Part shown: positions 20,101 through 27,900 of the stretch, piece after piece
How the letters are laid out: each line of letters starts with the position of its first letter
Position numbering within the stretch: position 1 is the first letter of the stretch
DNA from: Paenibacillus monticola
Lineage (GTDB): Bacteria; Bacillota; Bacilli; Paenibacillales; Paenibacillaceae
Reading direction: 5' to 3'
Assembly: GCF_009664975.1 (NCBI RefSeq)
Contig: NZ_WJXB01000008.1
Coordinates: 162,014 to 226,013 of the forward strand
Length of the DNA stretch: 64,000 nt
The notes under the pieces: generated by a model
Told to the model about the DNA's origin: nothing
Databases searched by the model: none
The model's input: only the letters and a program-made list of their open reading frames with translations
Made by a program: the position numbers and the translations under genes

Positions 20101-20222
20101 ATTGGACAGAAACGGTGGATTTAAGCAGCAAAGAGGTTAGCGGCCGATATGTTCGCTTGTACATGACGGGAAAACATTTTCCGCCTTATGGACCTTCACT
20201 CTTTGAACTTTCCGTCTACTAA
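14175..20222 (+). CDS. S-layer-anchored multidomain GH16 endo-beta-1,3-glucanase (laminarinase-like)
   Basis: 2015 residues, AGGGAG eight bases before the ATG. Order by residue: signal peptide 1-48; three SLH repeats about 52-220; a beta-rich spacer 225-400; a Ser/Thr/Pro linker 413-441; a PF07550-like domain 445-530; the GH16 catalytic domain 531-788; three CBM4/9-like domains about 813-973, 989-1138 and 1155-1295; a second PF07550-like domain; a fourth CBM4/9-like domain 1389-1548; a third PF07550-like domain; an F5/8C discoidin domain 1638-1765; a fourth PF07550-like domain; a second F5/8C domain 1877-2015. The catalytic signature GELDIMEARG gives Glu656 (nucleophile), Asp658 and Glu661 (acid/base). 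Two operator-like sites precede it and a strong terminator follows. It is probably the cell-surface enzyme that opens beta-1,3-glucan for the locus. Confidence 0.93.
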   Translation: MTKRQFKLQRKCVSILLSAVLLAGSAGTGWAGSATREPLTVSAAEDKPAAQSLFEDVQGNWAQAQIDKWSALGLANGSEGEFRPGDEVSRAEFSKLVNTLFGFSAKSEQSFSDVAAGKWYADQVAIAKQAGYIAGYPDGQFKPEAAVTRQEAAKMVAAIFPLVKADTNLLSGFADKSRIAAFAEAPLASLVAGGYIKGFADETLRPLQPISRAEAIVLLDRLAGEIVHSPGTYKNLKASGNILIASSGATIKDAEVNGDVLVTIGVGEGDVTLEHMNIKGTLYVNGGGSHSVHVNNSQVGSIIVSKSEGPVRIVLGGNSQVGEMNVESGATIEVGEQVVVAKLIVEEKAVGTALSVKGSITELQTASSGTTLNDKPLVEGSTSVVSVGGVVKDSTPVATATSSPSPVVSVGGGTTSAPTSTPTSTPTSTPTSTPTNTPSQPQTAPKLGAETTDNVLGKDVKITFTDSPAWREAITDVVLDGKKLVKDTDYVITSGVLTIKTAAITAVGDVAITIKATGYTDATLLQTIGKWDLIWSDEFTGSGSNVDTNGVDLDKWAYQEGTGADYGLDGWGNNEQQYYSKNNLKVQDGKLTITAKKQTVSGKPYTSGRLWTSPTFTKQYGKFEARIKLPEGQGLWPAFWMMPKDSEYGTWASSGELDIMEARGRLTDQVAGTIHFGKQWPNNKSTGGDYLFPQGDSITNYHTYGVEWEPGEIRWYVDGIVFKTVKEWSSEGIGQPDKYAFPAPFNKPFYIILNMAVGGVFDSNLLPPDSKVPADMQVDYVRAYELSGKPYHEPVEPVLTNEPIPAEARQPVDGSYIADPNFDKGLTDINSGTQTLSADKWNFLHTPDYSGAGSASIEAINGHNYAKIKPTNGGNQSYALQMIQYAPLVRGHIYKLSFDAKASEARSMLVKMGGDGDNAWSAYSDNFDVALKTGLQHYEYRFQMANTTDLAARLEFNVGLNTNTIWIGNVRLEETDQIIDPNGAKTPLEDSNHIYNGGFDLGTMDRLKYWSFKTTEAAATAIVDPSTQKLTVDIQDAGTAPESIQLAQQGINLLQSDTYELTFDAKAAMERTIGVQFVSKNGATIYYQKGNIAVGTPSDKKTVTFEMPSQISDTEGQLIFDLGIGSASITLDNIRLIRTTNNNADYSKVSLYPLNNGDFSAGLTGWEPFTQGAVANFSASEGVAKVAVSTVGTEAWNVMLNQSNLNLTKGFTYVLAFDAKASVARDSQATLENAAYTRRFDSNAITLGTDWKHFEYTFKPSVDDNVALKFLLGKTPQAPAGAHDVFFRNVVLEVQNAPLKRPQTVSADSTDVRVGQPIQLSFTDNEAWRTAITSVLVDGQPLPSNKFTVLPGVIVLATDAFDSVGTHQITVKATGYADVTLSQSLIASDGNLVTNGSFDKGTASWEHWVGTKGDSTFEVVDQTANLNIHYFGGITLEWGPPGVPVSWYTQLTQSGIKLEAGKTYELNFRAWSTVDRPILIELSGYNNNQQVAFPITSDPTAVYTTVIKPTAATTLSLKYLLGNVITATATTPDVEHLIRIDDISLKEVKSGPALTNDTTENKIGNNIEVNFADQEAWRNAISAIKINGVTVPMDKVVIEAGRILLDAVLFPSINTYTVSVLAEGYGANEVTQQVTTASPNIAIGKTATASTGSQSAGKAFDGIGSTRWESEANDPQWVAVDLGALYSIDTLVLNWEGAFGKTYKIQVATAAVPSESDWTDVYTEAAGNGGFDTIVLNNAEARHVRMLGSARGTTYGYSLWEVEVHGILLGGQEGGGSPEPDPTKLTAPAVTADTSDNKLGSNLDLTFLTNGDWENAISGITVSAKELVKATDYLVTSGIATLKASVFTEAGSYPVVIKAAGYEDALVTQVVVAADVDVNLALHKPVVASSFFEYSPLFITDGNLNTRWQADWNLELPEEWIYVDLGSEQDIESLVINWERAYASQLEIQVADIITEEGTTDWRTVETLDRDTESTNWTETVDLSSKEVSGRYVRLYMTGKHFPPYGPSLFELSVY

Positions 20223-20256
20223 AGTACGCTTATTCTAGTTCTGAATTTAGGGGTGT

Positions 20257-20297
20257 CCCAGTCGGCCATGTGAATGGCTGACTGGGGCGTTTTTTTT
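20257..20297 (+). terminator. Strong intrinsic terminator of the GH16 gene
   Basis: CCCAGTCGGCCAT (20257-20269) folds on ATGGCTGACTGGGG (20274-20287) with a GTGA loop, followed by CG and eight T residues. It ends the glucan locus. Confidence 0.92.
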
Positions 20298-20421
20298 GCA
20301 AAGATAAGAATTAATATGTCCACGCCATAAATCATCCTTCTTATTTCTCTAATAATGAGACTAACCTCAGAATGCTATAATATATGTAAGATTGTAGTAT
20401 GAGAGTGTGGAGGAATGCAGG

Positions 20422-21222
20422 ATGGAAGAGGTTCAGGGGAAATTAATCACGGTACAAACATTGGCAGAAGATTTCCGGCGACTGGGTATACGGTCAGGGA
20501 TGACGATTTTGGTGCATTCTTCCTTCAAATCGTTGGGTGAATGGGTGGCAGGCGGCCCTGTCGCTGTTATTCTTGCCCTTGAAGAGGTATTGGGAGAAGA
20601 GGGGACCTTAATTATGCCGACCCACTCTGGTGATCTGTCCGATCCGGCAGGCTGGAGTAATCCTCCGGTACCCCAAGACTGGTGGCAGAGTATTCGTGAG
20701 CAGATGCCCGCATATGATCCGGATTTGACTCTTTTGAGAGGGATGGGCGTTATTCCGGACTGCTTTCGTAAGCAAAAAGGGGTGCGACGCAGCAGCCATC
20801 CGCTCAGTTCCTTCGCGGCTTGGGGCAAGTACAGGGATGTGATTATAAAGGATCATGGACTTGATCATTCCCTCGGTGAAGACTCACCGCTGGCTCGTAT
20901 CTATGAGCTGGAAGGAAGGATTCTGCTGCTCGGGGTAGGTAATCTTAACAATACTTCGCTTCATCTGGCGGAATGCCGGGCTTCTTTTGCAGGGAAGAAG
21001 GAAGGGATTGCCGGAGCGCCGATGATGCTCGAAGGGAGCAGACAATGGGTAGAGTTCAAGGAGCAGGAATGGGATTCTGATGATTTCGTGCAGCTTGCGG
21101 AGCAGTTCCAAGGGGAGACGGGTTTAATTACATACGGGCATATAGCTGCTGCCTCAGCCCAGTTAATCCCGCAGCGGGAGATTGTGGACTATGCGGTAAA
21201 CTGGATGGAGCGGAACAGGTAA
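20422..21222 (+). CDS. AAC(3)-family N-acetyltransferase
   Basis: 266 residues from the ATG at 20422, which has GGAGGA (20409-20414) seven bases upstream. The GTG at 20407 overlaps that ribosome binding site and is not used. The N-terminal LGIRSGMTILVHSSFKSLG, then GTLIMPTHSGDLSDPAGW, and the RSSHPLSSFAAWG segment are hallmarks of the aminoglycoside 3-N-acetyltransferase fold, an acetyl-CoA-dependent enzyme. Many chromosomal Bacillales members of this family are housekeeping acetyltransferases (YokD-like) with no proven resistance role, so an antibiotic phenotype should not be assumed. Monocistronic between two unrelated transcription units. Confidence 0.85.
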   Translation: MEEVQGKLITVQTLAEDFRRLGIRSGMTILVHSSFKSLGEWVAGGPVAVILALEEVLGEEGTLIMPTHSGDLSDPAGWSNPPVPQDWWQSIREQMPAYDPDLTLLRGMGVIPDCFRKQKGVRRSSHPLSSFAAWGKYRDVIIKDHGLDHSLGEDSPLARIYELEGRILLLGVGNLNNTSLHLAECRASFAGKKEGIAGAPMMLEGSRQWVEFKEQEWDSDDFVQLAEQFQGETGLITYGHIAAASAQLIPQREIVDYAVNWMERNR

Positions 21223-21248
21223 TAAAAGAGATACAAATAGGTGATGGT

Positions 21249-22523
21249 TTAAACCGGGACATCACCTATTTGTGCTGGAGTACCACTGTTTTTTAGCCGA
21301 TTTCTGGCTTCCAAGGAGGATAGATCGCCATTCAACTCCCTCAGACTGGGAAGAAACAGGGCTGCTCCTGAGCAAACAACAGGCAGGAGGCCCATGACCA
21401 CAAACAGAACCGGCACACTGTAGAGCTGGGCTATAGCTCCGCCTGCAAAAGCACCGATAGGCTGCAGACCACCGCCGATCAGAAAACGGATCGAGTTGAC
21501 ACGTCCCTGTAGATTTCCGGGAACTAGCCTTCCATGCAATGATGAGCTTAGTGAGCCGAAGAAGGGTGATGCAACTCCGGCAGCAAATAGCGCAATTAGC
21601 ACAAGCGGGAAGCTCGGGATCAGTCCGAGCAGTGAATTGAAGAGACCGATTGCCGCAAGACTGCATAGCATAGCGGTCCGCCTCCGCTTGATTTCGCCCA
21701 CCCAGGAAATAACGCCGAGTCCAACTAAAGCGCCAAATGCAGAGGCAGTCGTTAAGGTTCCCATAGCAACGGCATCCCGATGCAACACCTCTCGGACATA
21801 AGGAACCATCATCGTCCACATCGCAATAGAGCTCATATTACTAATGGACACCATTCCCATAATAGCTAGCATCGCCGGGAACTGCTTATAGAAGGAGAAA
21901 CCTTCACCGATTTCCCGCACGTAAGCAGCAATAGAGAAGGAGGCCTGGACTTTGGGAGGCTTTTGCATTTTCGGTAGGCGCAGCAGGGTGGCGATGGCAA
22001 TTGTATAACAGATCGTATTGATGCCCAGCGCTGGCAGTGCTCCGCTAGCGGCTGTCATAGCGCCAGCCAAAGCGGGACCGAGCAGAGCGGCGGCGTTCTT
22101 GCAGCCGTCGATAATGGCAAAAGCACGGACCAGCTTCTGACCGTCAGCAACACCGGGAATCACGGCCATCGCCGTTGGCATGAACAGGGCTGCACAGGCT
22201 CCGCTAAGTGCTGCAGCGAGGAATAAATGCCACAACTGCAGCTGCCCAGTGAGGCCCATGACCAGTGGAAGCGCCAAAGCAAGCAGGCGTACTGCCGCTA
22301 AGCTGGCCATAATGCGACCACGGTTTAGTCGGTCGGACAGCGGTGAACCGAGCAGGCGCAGGAGTAACTCAGGGATGCCGGAGCTGAGTGCCAACGCCCC
22401 CATGGCGAGCTTGGAGCCGGTTAGATCATAAACGAGCCATTCCATGGCAAGTAGTCCAAAAGCATCCCCGAAGGAGCTCAGAGAAATCGTAACCAGCAGA
22501 CTATAATATCCCCGTTTCAGCAC
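21249..22523 (-). CDS. MFS transporter, drug-efflux-like
   Basis: 424 residues with about twelve hydrophobic segments. The GTG start is preceded on the minus strand by AAGGAGAG. The N-terminal half carries an MFS loop between helices 2 and 3 (SPLSDRLNRGRIM), as in proton-driven exporters of the MFS_1/MFS_3 type. It lies 41 bases downstream of an ArsR-like regulator on the same strand and is probably in its operon. The substrate is unknown. Such regulator-transporter pairs often handle toxic small molecules, which is inference. Confidence 0.85.
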   Translation of the reverse strand: MLKRGYYSLLVTISLSSFGDAFGLLAMEWLVYDLTGSKLAMGALALSSGIPELLLRLLGSPLSDRLNRGRIMASLAAVRLLALALPLVMGLTGQLQLWHLFLAAALSGACAALFMPTAMAVIPGVADGQKLVRAFAIIDGCKNAAALLGPALAGAMTAASGALPALGINTICYTIAIATLLRLPKMQKPPKVQASFSIAAYVREIGEGFSFYKQFPAMLAIMGMVSISNMSSIAMWTMMVPYVREVLHRDAVAMGTLTTASAFGALVGLGVISWVGEIKRRRTAMLCSLAAIGLFNSLLGLIPSFPLVLIALFAAGVASPFFGSLSSSLHGRLVPGNLQGRVNSIRFLIGGGLQPIGAFAGGAIAQLYSVPVLFVVMGLLPVVCSGAALFLPSLRELNGDLSSLEARNRLKNSGTPAQIGDVPV

Positions 22524-22564
22524 AAATTTCTCTCCTTATCTTTTCATTTTTGATCCGTCATTAT

Positions 22565-23470
22565 TTAACTCTTCAGATAAGATCCAATCCGATGAGGGAG
22601 TCCATCGAGCGCCTCTAATCGCAGGCTATATTCTGTACTTTTGCCTTGAGAATGTACGATCACAAGCCCAGCTGCGCGCAGCGCGATAAGATGGTAATGA
22701 ATCGTGCTTTTGGATATCCCCACATTTCTTACGATCTCCGTAAAGTTCATTTGTTTACCCGTGAGCAAACGAAGAATGTACAGACGCGTCTCATCCGAAA
22801 GAGCCCGTGTAAGGCGCAGCAGACTAGGAGTGGGACGTCCCGCTTCTGGAGGGAGGACATCGCAGGAGTAGGTAGTAAACACAAACTCATCAAATTGTGA
22901 AGTTGTAACCAAGGGACGGGCATGATATTGAGGTATAATAATGACTTTCTTTAGGTGGTCAGTAGGATAAAGCCGCATGCCCTCTGTCGCCTGCTCGTAG
23001 ACTTCCATATCATTGGTGTCATTCAGTACAGACTGCCTGGATTCGGCCTCTCGTTGAAGGCCTGTGATTATCTCGGAATTAATATCTTTGAAATAGCGCG
23101 CGTCCCATTCCCGCAGGACTTCAGATGCCAGGTTCCGCAGATCGGTAAGATGGGCTGGAACGGATTGTGCAAATCGGGCGGCGATCTCATACAACTGACC
23201 GGAGGATAAAGCGTCTAGCCAATCCAGAAATCCGCTAACGGAACGCTCCTCTGTGCAGCTCCAGATATAGGGGAATAGGTTGAAGTCATCGAGTATCTTC
23301 CCGGCTTCCTGCAATTTCTGAAGTCCAGCAGGCTGAAATTTATCTTGAACCTCCCGGACCCAGGGTTTGCCCGCATCCATGGCATTATGGTTCTGTTTGC
23401 TTAGAAATAATGTCACGCTGGTCACACATTCATAAATGGGGGCGAAATCTACTTCCACTTTATAATTCAT
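22565..23470 (-). CDS. ArsR-type winged-helix transcriptional regulator with a long N-terminal domain
   Basis: 301 residues from the ATG at 23470. An upstream codon would add eight residues (MKKKGDPK) but would place the ribosome binding site AAGGTGA inside the gene, so it is rejected. The C-terminal 90 residues are an HTH domain: ALSDETRLYILRLLTGKQMN followed by a recognition helix near ISKSTIHYHLIALRAAGL. The first 200 residues show no domain I can name and might sense a ligand. No Cys pair for metal binding is seen. It is transcribed before the MFS gene. A perfect palindrome in its own leader suggests autoregulation. Confidence 0.85.
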   Translation of the reverse strand: MNYKVEVDFAPIYECVTSVTLFLSKQNHNAMDAGKPWVREVQDKFQPAGLQKLQEAGKILDDFNLFPYIWSCTEERSVSGFLDWLDALSSGQLYEIAARFAQSVPAHLTDLRNLASEVLREWDARYFKDINSEIITGLQREAESRQSVLNDTNDMEVYEQATEGMRLYPTDHLKKVIIIPQYHARPLVTTSQFDEFVFTTYSCDVLPPEAGRPTPSLLRLTRALSDETRLYILRLLTGKQMNFTEIVRNVGISKSTIHYHLIALRAAGLVIVHSQGKSTEYSLRLEALDGLPHRIGSYLKS

Positions 23471-23505
23471 CTTGGGGTCACCTTTCTTTTTCAAAGAGAA
23501 AGTTT

Positions 23506-23566
23506 GTTCTATGTTTATAGAACTTACTCATAATTCGATTATAATGGAACACATCTCATTAATCAA
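23506..23566 (-). promoter_or_regulatory. Promoter and palindromic operator of the ArsR/MFS operon
   Basis: On the minus strand TTGATT (complement of 23561-23566) and TATAAT (complement of 23538-23543) are separated by exactly 17 bases, a canonical SigA promoter. Just downstream of the expected start point, GTTCTAT (23506-23512) and ATAGAAC (23517-23523) form a perfect inverted repeat with a four-base spacer, a suitable place for a repressor. Binding by the encoded regulator is inference. Confidence 0.7.
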
Positions 23567-23594
23567 CATAAATCAAGCCTGAATACTGGAATAG

Positions 23595-23642
23595 AAAAAA
23601 ACGGCATTGACGCGGAGGTTTTAAGCTTCCGTATCAATGCCG
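23595..23642 (-). terminator. Intrinsic terminator of the oxidoreductase gene
   Basis: CGGCATTGA and TCAATGCCG close a long hairpin with a second paired block (GCGGAGG with CTTCCG) at 23602-23642. Read on the minus strand it is followed by seven T residues (23595-23601). It lies 41 bases past the stop of the gene at 23684-24718. Confidence 0.85.
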
Positions 23643-23683
23643 GTTATATTCCACCCAAATGGATGTATCTATTTCTGAAAGGA

Positions 23684-24718
23684 TTAGAAGGTTTCTACAA
23701 CAACCTTGCCCACTGTACGGCCGGATTCAAGCAAAGCATGTGCCTTACGCAGGGTAGCAGCGTTGATCGGTGTAAGCCTTTCGGTCAAGGTGGTGCGAAG
23801 GATACCCGAATCGACTAGCTGGGCGACCTCATTCAACAGTTCATGCTGTATAATCATGTCTGCAGTCTGGAACATGGAACGGGTGAACATAAATTCCCAG
23901 ACAAACGTTACACTTTTATTTTTGAGTAGGGTAAGATTCAGGGGTTCAGCCTCTTCAACGATCGAGCAGATCTTGCCTTGCGGAGCAATGACTTCGGCCA
24001 TGTTCTCCCAATGTTCACCCGTGCTGTTCAAACAGAGAATGTATTCAACAGACTGCACACCGATCTCTTTTAATTGAGGAGCAAAGGCATTGTAGTGGTT
24101 GATGATATGATCGGCACCTAGCTCCTTAACCCACTCGGTAGACTCCGGACGTGAAGCCGTACCGATAACCGTTAGCCCGGCATATTTAGCCAATTGGATG
24201 GCTATTGAACCTACACCTCCCGCAGCTCCGATAATCAAAATCGTTTTATTGGCGTACTCGGATGTGTGTAGAGAAATTCCCAGACGTTCGAACAGCGCCT
24301 CCCAAGCGGTTATTGCCGTTAGAGGTAACGCCGCCGCGTGTGCAAAGTCCAGCGTAGCCGGCTTCTGTCCAGTTATTCGTTCATCGACTAGATGATATTC
24401 GCTATTGCCACCAGGGCGCGTAATGCTGCCGGCATAATACACTTCATCCCCAGGCTTAAATAATGTGCATTCCGGTCCTGCTTGCTCAACAACTCCGGCA
24501 ACATCCCAACCCAGAATTTTTGGCGCGGACTCAATCTTATCTTTCGGAGCCCGCACTTTTACATCCACCGGATTTATGGAGATAGCCTTAACTTTAACCA
24601 ATAGATCCTTACCGGTAGGAACAGGTTTATCCAGTTCCAGATCTATTAAACTTTCGGTATGCTGGATGGATAAGTATTTATACAAACCTATTGCTTTCAT
24701 GGTATTTTGCGTAGTCAT
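23684..24718 (-). CDS. MDR-superfamily zinc-independent NADPH:quinone oxidoreductase-like protein
   Basis: 344 residues. The N-terminal GroES-like fold contains AISINPVDVKVR and GWDVAGVVEQAG. The Rossmann motif is IIGAAGGVGSIAIQLAK, typical of the quinone reductase/ZADH branch, and the structural zinc cysteines of true alcohol dehydrogenases are absent. The closing GRTVGKVVVETF is also typical. Family members reduce quinones or enones with NADPH in the cytoplasm. It is monocistronic, with its own terminator. AAGGAG precedes the ATG. The natural substrate is unknown. Confidence 0.88.
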   Translation of the reverse strand: MTTQNTMKAIGLYKYLSIQHTESLIDLELDKPVPTGKDLLVKVKAISINPVDVKVRAPKDKIESAPKILGWDVAGVVEQAGPECTLFKPGDEVYYAGSITRPGGNSEYHLVDERITGQKPATLDFAHAAALPLTAITAWEALFERLGISLHTSEYANKTILIIGAAGGVGSIAIQLAKYAGLTVIGTASRPESTEWVKELGADHIINHYNAFAPQLKEIGVQSVEYILCLNSTGEHWENMAEVIAPQGKICSIVEEAEPLNLTLLKNKSVTFVWEFMFTRSMFQTADMIIQHELLNEVAQLVDSGILRTTLTERLTPINAATLRKAHALLESGRTVGKVVVETF

Positions 24719-24860
24719 ATCTTAAGCTCCTTATCAATGTAATGTAATAGATTCTATACTTCTATATAGTCATTCTATTCGTTTCCATTCAATATAGTAA
24801 GTACGCACATTAATGTTATGTAGTATCAAGTTGTATACTGTAGGTGTGCGCTCCATTAGC

Positions 24861-24910
24861 AAAAGAGAGGCAATTCCCTGGGGCATTATGCTGCCCCGGG
24901 AATCGCCTCT
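24861..24910 (-). terminator. Large intrinsic terminator of the nuclease/nucleotidase gene
   Basis: AGAGGC..ATTCCC..GGGGCA (24865-24884) pairs with TGCCCC..GGGAAT..GCCTCT (24891-24910). On the minus strand the stem is followed by TTTT. The right side on the plus strand also has a short T-rich tail, but the only gene ending nearby is the minus-strand gene at 24942. Confidence 0.85.
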
Positions 24911-24941
24911 TTATTCTTTACAGCTAGGACGAGTCTTGTGA

Positions 24942-27900
24942 TTAATTAATAAACTGCAGTACTTTCAGAGTCTTCTCCAGCATGGTCACGGCTTCCGCGC
25001 GGGTTGCCATCTTCTGTGGAGCGAAGGAGCCATCTGTTGCTCCCTGAATGATACCTTCAGCAGCAATTTCAGCTACTGCGGTCTTGGACCAAACAGGAAG
25101 ACTGGCTGCGTCACTGAACTTAGCCAGCGCGGCAGGATCGGCATTTAATGTTTTACCTGTGTACTTGATGGCTCTGGCCAGTACAGCAGCCATTTCCTGA
25201 CGGGTAATTGGACTACTCGGTTTGAAGCTGCCATCGGTGTAACCGGAGATTAGGCCGGCTGCCATGGCTGTGTTAATGCCATCGGCATACCATGCGCTTG
25301 AGCTCACATCACTATAGGCTGTTCCTCCGTTTACAGTCGCCAGCCCCAGAGAGCGTGTGATTAGAGCCGCGAACTCGGCACGAGTGACCGACTGTGAAGG
25401 AGAGAACGTAGTACTGCTGGTTCCGCTAACGATCAGCTTGGAAGCCAGGAGATCAATGGATGACTTGGCCCAGTGTCCGTTAATATCTGCAAAAGATTTG
25501 GTCGATTGCACTACTGTGTAATAACTGTTGCTGTTTCGTTTGATCGTTACATTGGTCGTTCCATCTGCCTTGGTAATAAACACGGAAGGCACGAAGGAAA
25601 GCTTGCCGGAAGCAGGATCGAAGACAACAGCTGTTGCATTTTGCGGATTCAATGCGGCAGGGGCATTAATAGTCCGATTAACAAAAGTGCTGCCAAAGCT
25701 GTTCAGCGGCATGCTATTATTCCCAGCCTGAGCTGTAATGCTGAATTCGATTACCGGAGCAGCTAATGTAACAGAGCCTTGCAGAGAAGCGATAGCTTGG
25801 TTCACAGTGCTGATCGTTCCGGAATCTGCTTGTAGCATAGATAGGGTAATTGTAAAATCACTACTGCCTAATTGAGCGGCAAGAGCGGCACCGTTCACTA
25901 TGCTGAGTGGCAATGAATAGGAAATCCCTTCAGTAGTAGTAAAGGTAAGAACTGTATCAGGATGTGCAGCGGCTTGCAAGACGAGCACACTACCCGGCAG
26001 ACTGATCTGAGCTCCGCCTTGAGAAGCTATAACAGGGATAACCAACTCGTTGCTGCCAGTTGGCAGGTTTGCCAGCTGTGCGGTCAGATCAGCTGCGGTA
26101 ATTGTAGTCACTTGCGGCGTTGCCATTGCTACAGCAGTTGGTGCTGGCGTTGCTGTGGCACTTGGTGTCGGTGTGGCAACTGGGGTAGATCCTCCTACAG
26201 GTGTTGGTGTTGGAGTAGGCATAGCCGTATCCGGCAACGGTGCACCCAACAGATCAACAATCCGGCCTTCGACAGCGGAGGTTGTCGCAGTAACCGTTCC
26301 AATTTTCTGGATATATTTCGTGAACACATCATAATCTGGCAGATACAACAGATTTACGCGGCCTTCTTTATAAGCCTTCTCCAGAGAGGCATAGAAATCC
26401 CCGCCTTTGGCTGTAAATGCATTGGTAGCTACTTCATAGGAAGTGTTCAAATCAATCGGAACGTAGTTGGTTCCATTCTTCACTTCAATACGCAGAACGC
26501 GTTCATTCACAGGTTTCGTCGAGTCGTAGTAGAATCGCATACCTGCAATTTGCGGGAAACGTCCGTCTTTGGTCGTTGTAATGGTAGAGACCCCGTTCTC
26601 CATCGCATCTTTGATTTCTTGTCCCGTCAGGGTGATCGTGACCAGATCATTGTTGAACGGAAGCACTGTCAACACTTCGCCTTGGGTGATTGGTCCCACA
26701 TTAATAGACTCACGGATACCTCCGCCATTTTGCAACGCAATTACGGCGTTGGTGCCGGCTGCTTTGGCGGCATCCAGCATGCCGTCAGCGATCAGGTTAC
26801 CCATGTTCGTTTCTTTGGAGCGAACATCAGTCCGAACACCGTTCAGGATAACGTCCGTGTTTCCGACTTGTGTATTGGACAACTCCTGAATACCCGGTTT
26901 GTAATCCGTATCGAGGATTAGCTTGGCTTCAGGATCTTCGGCAATATTGTAGACCGTACCTGTCTTCGCATCAATAGAGATCAATTGATCCTCCCACTGA
27001 GTCAGAACGCCGGCTTGGTCGAATAACACTTCCAGTTTGCCGAGGAACAATCCTTTCTCACCGGCTTGTACAATAAGCTTCGGTGCGTTCGGGTCGGTGT
27101 GATCGACCACGGCCTGATCCAATTTCGTGTGGCTGTGTCCTCCGACGATGACATCAATTCCATTAACCGCTTGGGCCAGTTTGATATCTTCTTCATAGCC
27201 AAGGTGTGAGAGAACAATGATCTTGTTAATATTCTCTGCCTGCAACATCGCGACAGTTGCTTCGGCTTTAGCGAAGGCATCGTCGAAGGTTACAGCACCT
27301 GGAGAAGCAATATTAGCGGTGTCTTCGGTTGTCAGGCCGATCAAGCCGACCTCTTCTCCAGCTACTTCCATAATCAGCGCGGGGTAGATAGTTGCATCGG
27401 CGCCCGGTTGGCCAATTTCATTCGTGAACATGTTGCTCAGAATGGCATCTGCCGAGAAGTTCACGTTGGAAGAGACAAAAGGAAATTCAGCCTTGCCAAT
27501 AAATTTAGAGAGAATATCGGAATCCTTGTCAAATTCATGGTTACCGAAGGTCATAGCGTCATAACCGACCAGATTCATAAATTCAAGATCCGCTAGACCG
27601 AGATACTTGTTGAAGTAGAGTGAGCCCGAGAACACATCGCCTGCATCCACAAGGATCGGATTCGTCGAGCTTGCCTTAGCATCCTTGATGGCCGTTACAC
27701 GGCGCAGGATGTTGTTCGGTGAATTTGTAGTATCCAGATTCGCGTGTGTATCGTTCGTGTGCAAGATCGTCAGCGGGAACAGAGTGAAATCAATCTGGGC
27801 CATTACCGCATCATGATCGGAAACCCGCCCTTTGGATGGCGAGAAATCAGCATTCAGGTGGACAACGTCCACTTCGGATGAAGCAGTCAGGTTCTTACTG

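Noticed and set aside
20422..21222. Antibiotic-resistance interpretation of the AAC(3)-fold gene
   Set aside because: There is no mobile element or resistance context, and chromosomal family members in Bacillales are often housekeeping proteins.
25962..26921. 319-codon plus-strand frame opposite the nuclease/nucleotidase gene
   Set aside because: It is Cys/Arg/His-rich with no domain, antisense to a clear multidomain gene, and is therefore a shadow frame.
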